From: Firmicutes bacterium UBA1535
Lineage (GTDB): Bacteria; Bacillota; Clostridia; Tissierellales; Sedimentibacteraceae
NCBI GenBank assembly: GCA_002323775.1
Contig: DCPV01000076.1
Coordinates: forward strand, 1 to 11,260
Direction of reading: 5' to 3'
DNA length: 11,260 bases
Positions 6,598-11,260 of the stretch are shown here, piece after piece. Every line of letters starts with the position of its first letter. The first letter of the stretch is position 1. The position numbers were made by a program, and so were the translations under genes. The notes below the pieces were generated by a model that was not told the origin of the DNA, did no database searches, and saw only the letters and a list, made by a program, of their open reading frames with translations.

Positions 6598-7423
6598 TAA
6601 TGTCATTTGCAATTAAAATTTTTTCAAACTTTTTCTCTGATAGAATTTCATGTGTTATAAACTCTCCATTATAAAATAAACTGAATGTAGAGTATGGAGA
6701 TGGTGCGTTTTGAGCCTGTTCTGATGTAACAAGGTGTACTACTTGAAAATCTATATTTTTACTTTTTGCTATGTTTTCAAGAAGTGGTACATATTTTGCT
6801 GTAAATGGACATTGGTTTGTGTAATATAAGGTAAAACCATTTCTCTTAACTATTTTGTTATCTTGCTTGATATGAGCTTTGAAATATGGTTTTTCATCAG
6901 TTTCATTAAATGGAAGATACATAAGCTCAAAATATGGATTAGCTGTGTCGATTGTCTTGAAACCTTTATATTTTAAATACTTAGGGTCTGAAAGAAATCC
7001 GGTTTTCTTTTTTGAGGATAAAATTACAAGACCTTTCTTCTCTTTTGCTTTAGAATCTTTTATACATTCATCTAAAAGCAAACTAGAATATCCCTGTCCT
7101 TTAAATTGCCCTGATACCCACAGGCAATTTATATACATATATCCGTCAGCTTTAATTGGAGCCCATGCCTTTTCAGCAGGTATATACTCAATAAAGCATT
7201 TACCTCGAACATTCAATTTTTTAAAAACAAGTCCATCTTCAAATCTTTCTGCAAGCCATCCTTTTTTAGCAGAAACTTGACAATCAATATTGCTTGAAAT
7301 TGCACAGCAAATATGCTCTTGCTCTAAATTTTCCTTTGTAACAGAAATAATTTCCATGGATGTTCCATCTTGTGTTAAGCTATTCTTCTTTCTTAAATTT
7401 GTTAAAGTATCTTCTATTTTCAT
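6590..7423 (-). CDS. GNAT acetyltransferase with C-terminal YoaP domain
   Basis: YoaP-family proteins join an acetyl-CoA-dependent GNAT domain to a thioredoxin-like/YoaP tail; the substrate is unknown. The 277-residue protein shows the GNAT acetyl-CoA loop in WVSGQFKGQGYSSLL (102-116) and the YKGF segment (152-155). The tail from about 196 has a YYTNQCPF motif with one Cys (205). It continues into the YoaP signature APSPYSTFSLFYNGEFITHE and then ILSEKKFEKIL (240-270). The ATG at 7423 is chosen for a GAGGAGGT site nine bases upstream. This adds about 22 residues before Met23, where family members such as Bacillus YoaP seem to begin. The promoter at 7454-7482 is near consensus. Its stop overlaps the convergent membrane protein gene by eight bases. 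The family assignment is confident; the function is not known. Confidence 0.87.
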   Translation of the reverse strand: MKIEDTLTNLRKKNSLTQDGTSMEIISVTKENLEQEHICCAISSNIDCQVSAKKGWLAERFEDGLVFKKLNVRGKCFIEYIPAEKAWAPIKADGYMYINCLWVSGQFKGQGYSSLLLDECIKDSKAKEKKGLVILSSKKKTGFLSDPKYLKYKGFKTIDTANPYFELMYLPFNETDEKPYFKAHIKQDNKIVKRNGFTLYYTNQCPFTAKYVPLLENIAKSKNIDFQVVHLVTSEQAQNAPSPYSTFSLFYNGEFITHEILSEKKFEKILIANDIII

Positions 7424-7453
7424 TCAACCAGTACCTCCTCATTTTACAACATA

Positions 7454-7482
7454 ATTATAATTGTATATAAGTATAATTTCAA
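7454..7482 (-). promoter_or_regulatory. Promoter of the YoaP-type gene
   Basis: On the minus strand TTGAAA (7482-7477) and a perfect TATAAT (7459-7454) are separated by 17 bases. Transcription would begin near 7447, about 25 bases before the ATG. The minus-35 touches the palindrome at 7481-7499, which could therefore act as an operator. Confidence 0.7.
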
Positions 7483-7503
7483 GCAAGTATTACTTGCTTT
7501 TTT
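7481..7503 (+). terminator. Plus-strand terminator-like hairpin overlapping the YoaP-gene promoter
   Basis: AAGCAAGTA-T-TACTTGCTT is a 19-base palindrome (as RNA, an 8-bp stem with loop ATT) followed on the plus strand by TTTTTT. That is the form of an intrinsic terminator. No plus-strand gene ends just before it; the nearest is the membrane protein gene, almost 900 bases upstream. It may stop antisense read-through, or it may be a repressor site, since its left edge overlaps the minus-35 of the YoaP-gene promoter. Confidence 0.5.
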
Positions 7504-7601
7504 GTAATTAAACTCACACACCTATTTTACAATAATTAAGTCTCGATAAGAAAGAGAGTCCTTTCAAAAAGCTACCAACAAAAAAACTTAGACTTTTCTT
7601 A

Positions 7602-7626
7602 CCCCAGATACTCTTAGTATATGGGG
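7602..7626 (-). other. Stem-loop directly after the second GNAT gene
   Basis: CCCCA-N-ATACT pairs with AGTAT-N-TGGGG around a 3-base loop, giving ten pairs and one internal mismatch. It starts two bases after the stop codon of the gene at 7629-8243. In that gene's direction the following bases are TAAGAAAAG, and a T7 run comes only about 17 bases later, so it is a non-canonical terminator or a 3'-end stabiliser. Confidence 0.45.
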
Positions 7627-7628
7627 GT

Positions 7629-8243
7629 TTAGCTTATAGCTCCAATATTTTTCCTATACATCATTTGAGTGTAACAACCAGGAAAGGCTGTCTCATATTC
7701 TTTCTGTAAGTCTCTATCTGGTTCTGTCAATTCCAAGCATACTTGACTAACTTTGCCGTCGTAGATATTTGTAAATTCAACCTTATACTTATTTTTTAAT
7801 GAAAGCAGTTGCTCTATGCTATGTATTTGGGATTGTATTAACAATGACCCTTTGTATCCAAGTTTACTGTAAAATCTTTCGGCAGATTCAACTGCACCAA
7901 GACTAATATAATTAATTCCATAATGTGCCGCCCGTTCCTCAAGTAGAAACATCATCTCTTTTGCTGCTCCACTACCTCTATATCTTTCATGCACAGCTAC
8001 TGGTCCAACCGTAATACTGTTGTTATCGTTAATCCTACCAAAAACAATACCTATTACTTCACTGTCTAAACTTGCATACAGCATTAAATCACTGTGATTT
8101 TTCATCCGTTCTTCCCATTTTTCAAGGGAGTATTCTGGATTTTCGACGTCTACATGAGGCATACCTTTAAAAATCATTTTATAGAAATCAAATGTTTTTT
8201 CAAGTTCTTGTTTCGATGAAACATTTTTAATTACATAATTCAT
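7629..8243 (-). CDS. GNAT family N-acetyltransferase with C-terminal extension
   Basis: This is an acetyl-CoA-dependent acyltransferase of the GNAT fold; the acceptor is unknown. From the chosen start it has 204 residues. The acetyl-CoA motif is ITVGPVAVHERYRGSGAAKEM (about 77-97, with the RxxGxA loop). The motif AVESAERFYSKLGY (117-130) is the usual strand-helix that closes the fold. About 70 residues beyond the standard domain form a beta-rich tail ending in TQMMYRK, as in GNATs that carry a small C-terminal subdomain. The start is the ATG at 8243 because AAGGAGG lies nine bases upstream; a longer in-frame ATG at 8276 would run through that ribosome binding site and is unlikely. It reads alone on the minus strand, about 136 bases from the HD gene before it, and no clear promoter is visible in that gap. 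Confidence 0.85.
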   Translation of the reverse strand: MNYVIKNVSSKQELEKTFDFYKMIFKGMPHVDVENPEYSLEKWEERMKNHSDLMLYASLDSEVIGIVFGRINDNNSITVGPVAVHERYRGSGAAKEMMFLLEERAAHYGINYISLGAVESAERFYSKLGYKGSLLIQSQIHSIEQLLSLKNKYKVEFTNIYDGKVSQVCLELTEPDRDLQKEYETAFPGCYTQMMYRKNIGAIS

Positions 8244-8379
8244 ATTAATAGTCCTCCTTTTTAAAGGATAGTTCAATTTTAATTTATCTGAACATACAAA
8301 AATACTTACTTTCTATTTTTAACTGTAGATGGAATCAATAGAAAAACCACTCCTGTCATATACGTTTAGCCAGCCTTAT

Positions 8380-8790
8380 CTATATTTGCTCCATTTGATC
8401 GGCATCCCAAACTATTTGAAAATCCGTTCCATCGATTTTATCTTTAGAATGATGATTTCCAACGATATAGCATACTCTTTCTATCATTGAATCGCATAAA
8501 CCCAACCCGCTCAATAATTTAGTGGCAACTGCCGGCCCCTCAATTTCTTGATATTTCCCATCAATCGAACCATATTTGTGCATAGCTTCAACTGCACCGA
8601 TATCATGAAGCAATGCTGATAATACAACAACCTGACGCTCTGTCTGCGTTATATCATTTTTCAGCATAAGACATTCCGCATTTTGCAAAACCTTTAAGGT
8701 ATGGTCTATTCCATATGGAATTTCAGAAAATACATCTTTCATCCTTTTTATAACTATTTCCTTTATTGCAGAAAATTCTGTTTCGTTCAT
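8380..8790 (-). CDS. Short HD-domain phosphohydrolase-like protein, probably C-terminally truncated
   Basis: HD-domain proteins of this type are metal-dependent phosphohydrolases of unknown substrate. The 136-residue protein keeps the metal-binding pattern: His30 (YGIDHTLKV), His62-Asp63 in LLHDIGA, the GKYQEIEGP loop (78-86), His113-His114 in GNHHSKDKIDG, and Asp131 in WDAD. Clostridial relatives I know of continue after this last Asp with a helical tail of about 35-40 residues (VNI...FKTKTG type). Here the frame stops with TAG five residues after it. A neighbouring frame reads ANIDKAG and then stops, which may be a relic of a frameshift. It starts at the ATG at 8790 with GGAAAGGG upstream. 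It may be a decaying gene or an active short form. Confidence 0.75.
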   Translation of the reverse strand: MNETEFSAIKEIVIKRMKDVFSEIPYGIDHTLKVLQNAECLMLKNDITQTERQVVVLSALLHDIGAVEAMHKYGSIDGKYQEIEGPAVATKLLSGLGLCDSMIERVCYIVGNHHSKDKIDGTDFQIVWDADQMEQI

Positions 8791-8895
8791 AGATTATACC
8801 CTTTCCAATAAAAATATTGCGCATTATATAAGCTTTATATAGTTTTATGTCCTATGATGTCTTAAATCCAAACATTATTATATTTCTAATAAAAT

Positions 8896-9153
8896 TTATA
8901 ATCTAAAACTTTTATAAAACTCCTTAAGTCCCTGCTTAATATCTTCTTCTAAATGATGCCATTTTATGCCTTGGATTGCTCCCTCCAAAGCACATAAACG
9001 ATTATAACAAGCAGATGAATCTATAGCCTTGATTTTAAGCCAAGCTTGTTTACTTCCTATTTCTTTTAGTTTTTCCGGTGTGTCAATACCTACTTGTAAA
9101 AGCTGTTCTTCTACTTTTTTTCCAATGTTTATAAGTTTTAATAATTCACTCAT
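8896..9153 (-). CDS. Stand-alone TfoX C-terminal domain protein
   Basis: The 85-residue protein matches the TfoX/Sxy C-terminal domain. Family features in order are LLKLINIGKKVEEQL, VGIDTPEKLKEIGSKQAW, then CALEGAIQGIKWHHLEEDIK. In Gammaproteobacteria, Sxy couples this domain to an N-terminal one and promotes competence gene expression. In Firmicutes the domain is common as a small single-domain protein with no established role; its helix-hairpin-helix look suggests nucleic acid or protein contact. The ATG at 9153 has AGGAAGG about nine bases upstream and a near-consensus promoter at 9200-9228. It lies 105 bases ahead of the HD gene with no clear terminator between, so the two may be partly co-transcribed. 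No competence genes are nearby, so a competence role is not supported here. Confidence 0.87.
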   Translation of the reverse strand: MSELLKLINIGKKVEEQLLQVGIDTPEKLKEIGSKQAWLKIKAIDSSACYNRLCALEGAIQGIKWHHLEEDIKQGLKEFYKSFRL

Positions 9154-9199
9154 AACTCGTTACCTTCCTAAAGATTTTTTTAATAACATCTTGTATATA

Positions 9200-9228
9200 A
9201 TTTTAACATTATATAAAAATTTTTTCAA
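9200..9228 (-). promoter_or_regulatory. Promoter of the TfoX-domain gene
   Basis: On the minus strand TTGAAA (9228-9223) and TAAAAT (9205-9200) are 17 bases apart, with TGT just before the minus-10 (extended type). Transcription would start near 9193, about 40 bases before the ATG. Confidence 0.6.
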
Positions 9229-9323
9229 TAACTTTAATATATAAATTATACAAATGAAAGAAGGTAATTGTCAAATATTTACATGCAATAAATAGAATGT
9301 TTTAGAAGCTAAAGGATAAAACA

Positions 9324-9357
9324 TAGAGCTAATCAAACTACCTTGATTAGCTCTATA
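9324..9357. other. Isolated perfect 14-bp inverted repeat in the TfoX/DUF1858 gap
   Basis: ATAGAGCTAATCAA and TTGATTAGCTCTAT flank a 6-base loop (ACTACC) with no mismatch. The plus strand continues ATAAACG; the minus strand continues GTTTTATCC. Neither has a good T-run, so it is a weak terminator at best. It lies in the 344-base divergent gap (9154-9497), which otherwise holds the two promoters and the palindrome at 9443-9473. It may be a terminator remnant, an operator or a structured RNA end. Confidence 0.5.
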
Positions 9358-9414
9358 TAAACGAAAGTCAAATAATGTAATTATATTAGTCCATATATCA
9401 CAAAATATTTAATA

Positions 9415-9443
9415 TTGATTTATTTTGTTAAAAGGTATATAAT
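9415..9443 (+). promoter_or_regulatory. Promoter of the DUF1858 gene
   Basis: TTGATT (9415-9420) and a perfect TATAAT (9438-9443) are separated by 17 bases. The start would fall near 9450, inside the palindrome at 9443-9473. The ribosome binding site AGGAGG lies at about 9484-9489, eight or nine bases before the ATG. Confidence 0.72.
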
Positions 9444-9473
9444 TTATATTGTTAGATATATTAACAATATAAA
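9443..9473 (+). promoter_or_regulatory. Rex-like palindrome at the DUF1858 transcription start
   Basis: A perfect 12-bp inverted repeat, TTTATATTGTTA/TAACAATATAAA with a 7-base centre, spans the predicted transcription start. Its core TTGTTAG-N5-TTAACAA resembles the clostridial Rex operator TTGTTAA-N4-TTAACAA, but the centre is one base longer and one half-site has G for A. Another half-site TTGTTAA lies in the promoter spacer (9425-9431). It could instead be only a 5'-leader hairpin. Confidence 0.4.
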
Positions 9474-9497
9474 ATTTATATATAGGAGGAAATTATA

Positions 9498-9683
9498 ATG
9501 GCAGTTACTAGAGATATGATAATTCGTGATATTTTGAAAGAAAATGCTGACGCAGCAGCAATTTTAATGTCATTTGGACTTGGATGTATAGGTTGCCCAA
9601 GTGCACAAATGGAAACACTTGAAGAAGCAGCAGCAGTTCACGGAATAAATGTAGATAACTTAGTTGAGGCATTAAATAAATAA
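9498..9683 (+). CDS. DUF1858 / hybrid-cluster-associated redox disulfide domain protein
   Basis: This small cytosolic protein of 61 residues is a complete DUF1858 domain. The hallmark is the pair Cys30-Cys33 in FGLGCIGCPSA, followed by ETLEEAAAVHGI and a C-terminal NLVEALNK. Proteins of this family are often found next to hybrid-cluster proteins in anaerobes and are thought to work as thiol/disulfide carriers or metal-binding partners; their reaction is not established. No hybrid-cluster gene lies in this window; the convergent neighbour is a glutaredoxin, also a thiol protein. The start ATG has an AGGAGG site and a near-consensus promoter, and the transcript ends at the shared terminator at 9706-9744. 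A redox-responsive repressor may control it if the palindrome at its start is a real operator. Confidence 0.92.
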   Translation: MAVTRDMIIRDILKENADAAAILMSFGLGCIGCPSAQMETLEEAAAVHGINVDNLVEALNK

Positions 9684-9705
9684 GAAACGCCAATTATTGG
9701 TGAAC

Positions 9706-9744
9706 ATAAAAAATATACAGGTAAAAACTTACCTGTATATTTTT
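9706..9744. terminator. Bidirectional terminator shared by the DUF1858 and glutaredoxin genes
   Basis: The perfect 14-bp stem AAATATACAGGTAA/TTACCTGTATATTT (9711-9724 with 9729-9742) has an AAAC loop. It is followed by T on the plus strand and preceded by an A-run that gives six U on the minus strand. It lies directly between the two convergent stop codons and touches the glutaredoxin stop. Confidence 0.9.
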
Positions 9745-9745
9745 A

Positions 9746-9970
9746 TTACAATAACTGTTCCAATTTATCTTTGTCAAATCCTACAACAGCCTCGTCGTCA
9801 ATGTAAATTACTGGGACTCCCATAAATCCTTTTGATATTAAATCTTTTCTTGCTTCCGTGTCTGTTGATATGTTTTTCTCTGTAAATGAAACATTTTTTT
9901 CCTTAAGATAATCCTTTACCTGAAAGCAGTATGGGCAAGTGTTGCTTGTATAAACTGTAATATTTTTCAT
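9746..9970 (-). CDS. Glutaredoxin-like protein, YruB family
   Basis: Glutaredoxins exchange thiols and disulfides using a CxxC active site on a thioredoxin fold. The 74-residue protein is the usual length for the short clostridial YruB/NrdH-like type. It shows the active site TCPYC (Cys12 and Cys15), the cis-proline loop MGVPVIYID (about 50-58) and the terminal [13 protein letters not shown] helix. The start is the ATG at 9970: GGAGGT lies four bases upstream, and the upstream in-frame ATGs would overlap or precede that ribosome binding site. The electron donor is unknown; clostridial members often use thioredoxin-reductase-like flavoproteins, which is family knowledge, not seen here. It converges on the DUF1858 gene. 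The 299 bases on its other side hold no gene and no promoter I would defend. Confidence 0.92.
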   Translation of the reverse strand: MKNITVYTSNTCPYCFQVKDYLKEKNVSFTEKNISTDTEARKDLISKGFMGVPVIYIDDEAVVGFDKDKLEQLL

Positions 9971-10210
9971 CAGTACCTCCATTAAATAATTATATTTTTT
10001 ATTATTGTAGTATATTCTTAACAATGCTAAGAAATTTATACTGCCAATAAATTTAACCCTTATAAAAATATTAACATATTTTTTATTATTTTACCATGAT
10101 TATTTTTTTTATATGTAACTTTGTCACTGGTAGTTTTTACCATTTGCAAAAAGTCCTTATAAACTAACATTCTTTGACATAAAATAGGCAGATATCAACT
10201 GTCTCTTAAC
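9971..10210. other. Non-coding gap upstream of the glutaredoxin gene
   Basis: This AT-rich stretch should contain the glutaredoxin promoter, but several weak minus-10-like hexamers occur and none pairs with a convincing minus-35. A small inverted repeat TTCTTA-N7-TAAGAA lies near 10016-10034. There is no ORF or RNA gene that I can recognise. Confidence 0.5.
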
Positions 10211-10254
10211 AAAAAAAAAAGAAAAAGGACAGTTAAAATATACTCACTGTCCTT
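10211..10254 (-). terminator. Intrinsic terminator of the surface protein gene
   Basis: On the minus strand the stem AAGGACAGT/ACTGTCCTT (10254-10246 with 10233-10225) has a 12-base loop. It is followed by TTTCTTTTTTTTTT, a very strong U-run, about 16 bases after the stop codon. Confidence 0.92.
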
Positions 10255-10269
10255 ATAGTCTTTAAATGT

Positions 10270-11260
10270 TTAATTATATATTATTATTATATCCATAACA
10301 CCGTTATAATTTTTATTTATATTATAAAATTTAAGTGTTGAATTTATCTTTATATCGTTTACTGAAGCTGCGCTAAATGATGTAATATTTCCGGAATCAT
10401 CATAATTACATGTGAATACTAAAACACCTTTAGAATACTCAACATAGGATATACCATCAATTTGCAGCTGTCCGCTATATATAGCAGTTACCTTGCTCTT
10501 TGAAATTTCAGCTGAATAAGCTACGATATCTGTTACAACATTATTAGTAATTACAAGCTTAACAAACTGATTTTTAAAGTTCTTTACACTTTTATTTAAG
10601 TTTTTATCTACGCTATATGTGCTTGTAGAATTAAAAAGCTTTACCTTTTCAGAACCAGTAGTACCACTTATTGTCTGTATAGCACCATAAACTAGCCCTG
10701 AAAATTTATTATTAACAGGTGGTGTTACAACAGGATTTGGATTTTCTTGTGTTGGAGGCACTTGAGTTTGAATCTCTGTTGTTTTTGTATAGTTCTTATC
10801 CAAAACCAGTATCTCAGCTATACCCGCTAAATTAAAAACTGTCTTTCCTTCTATATAGTTTCCTAAGCTCGATCTACTAATCTTTTCATATTTATTATTA
10901 ATAAGCTGAACAATAGCAGTATTTAAGCCAATATTTCCGTTTTGGTTGCTTAAAGTACCAGTTTTATTGTTATAATCACCTGCTACATTAATACTATCTA
11001 TTTTTTTAATTATTTTAATACTATCATTATCATATAAATCATATTTCACAAAATTACCTTTATTTAAAGCTGTCCAGTACTTTGGACTTCTGTCAATTAT
11101 TTCTTTTGAAACTTCGCCACTATTTTCTCTTAGCTCAAGACTTACTGTATTTCCTTGTTGATTTATAATAGTAATTATCGGCAATTGATTGGATATAGAA
11201 TTTTTAACATCGATTATCATTCCGTATTTTACCGGCTCTTTATTGTATTTTAGATCGGAA
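10270..11260 (-). CDS. Probable cell-surface protein with tandem beta-rich repeats, C-terminal part (cut by right edge)
   Basis: The frame is open from the right edge: before the ATG at 11220 the codons read SDLKYNKEPVKYG with no stop, and no ribosome binding site precedes that ATG. The gene therefore very likely begins outside the window and about 330 C-terminal codons are visible. Two diverged copies of a unit of about 150 residues can be seen, numbered from that Met. Copy one runs from about -4 to 145 (KYGMI, then FVKYDLYDND, then VAGDYNNKTGTLS). Copy two runs from 173 to 316 (VYGAI, then FVKLVITNNV, then VTAIYSGQLQIDG). They are joined by a Pro/Thr-rich linker at about 150-171 (QVPPTQENPNPVVTPPV). 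The composition is rich in Asn, Thr, Ser, Lys and Val, with a single Cys, typical of exported clostridial S-layer-associated proteins. The N-terminal signal peptide or SLH domains, if any, lie outside. A strong terminator follows. The surface location is inference; no enzymatic motif is seen. Confidence 0.75.
   Translation of the reverse strand, partial: SDLKYNKEPVKYGMIIDVKNSISNQLPIITIINQQGNTVSLELRENSGEVSKEIIDRSPKYWTALNKGNFVKYDLYDNDSIKIIKKIDSINVAGDYNNKTGTLSNQNGNIGLNTAIVQLINNKYEKISRSSLGNYIEGKTVFNLAGIAEILVLDKNYTKTTEIQTQVPPTQENPNPVVTPPVNNKFSGLVYGAIQTISGTTGSEKVKLFNSTSTYSVDKNLNKSVKNFKNQFVKLVITNNVVTDIVAYSAEISKSKVTAIYSGQLQIDGISYVEYSKGVLVFTCNYDDSGNITSFSAASVNDIKINSTLKFYNINKNYNGVMDIIIIYN

Noticed and set aside
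6879-7280. Plus-strand ORF of 133 codons inside the YoaP-type gene
   Set aside because: Antisense to a conserved GNAT domain; no ribosome binding site or promoter of its own. Its length is explained by the codon pattern of the opposite strand.
8896-9153. Competence regulator reading of the TfoX-domain protein
   Set aside because: Only the C-terminal domain is present and no competence gene is nearby, so I did not assign that function.
9254-9295. Tiny plus-strand ORF of 13 codons before the 14-bp hairpin
   Set aside because: Very short, no ribosome binding site, not connected to a promoter that I can support.
10160-10200. Plus-strand promoter-like TTGACA near 10176
   Set aside because: No plus-strand gene lies downstream; the sequence leads straight into the terminator of a minus-strand gene.
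1-11260. CRISPR array, insertion sequence, prophage or defence island
   Set aside because: No regularly spaced repeats, transposase, integrase or known defence domain was seen on either strand.

Overview
This window is strongly AT-rich, with strong AGGAGG-type ribosome binding sites and many intrinsic terminators. Its gene content is that of an anaerobic, endospore-forming low-GC Firmicute of the class Clostridia or a neighbouring lineage. The main clues are the acetylase-type lysine pathway (DapH), a LysM-GH18 spore cortex enzyme, a small CxxC protein of the hybrid-cluster-associated type, a YruB-like glutaredoxin and a repeat-containing putative surface protein. I cannot fix the genus from sequence alone.

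Layout. (1) 1-2192, minus strand: a diaminopimelate/lysine operon dapA-dapB-dapH. dapA and dapB overlap by an ATGA, and dapH starts at TTG and runs off the left edge. (2) 2428-3588, plus: an HD-GYP cyclic-di-GMP phosphodiesterase, divergent from dapA, ended by a clear terminator. (3) 3779-4909, plus: a LysM-GH18 enzyme of the SleL/YaaH type, preceded by a sigma-E-like promoter. (4) 5068-5158, plus: a single tRNA-Ser(GGA) with its own promoter and terminator. (5) 5416-6597, plus: a promoter, a possible 31-codon leader ORF and an unrecognised membrane protein. (6) 6590-9153, minus: four accessory genes with apparently separate expression: a YoaP-type GNAT, a second GNAT, a short HD-domain protein that looks C-terminally truncated, and a stand-alone TfoX C-terminal domain. 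(7) 9415-9970: a DUF1858 CxxC protein (plus) and a glutaredoxin (minus) converging on one bidirectional terminator. The DUF1858 promoter carries a palindrome resembling a Rex operator. (8) 10211-11260, minus: the C-terminal part of a probable surface protein made of two diverged copies of a unit of about 150 residues, open at the right edge.

How the genes relate. The dap genes form one pathway from aspartate semialdehyde and pyruvate towards diaminopimelate, which feeds lysine and peptidoglycan; the LysM-GH18 enzyme acts on spore peptidoglycan. The DUF1858 and glutaredoxin genes are both thiol/redox proteins and share a terminator. The remaining genes look like independent accessory genes. 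I found no CRISPR array, transposase, integrase, phage gene or defence system. The least explained objects are the membrane protein at 5575-6597 with its coupled leader ORF, the antisense layout over the YoaP-type gene, and the palindromes at 7481-7503, 9324-9357 and 9443-9473.
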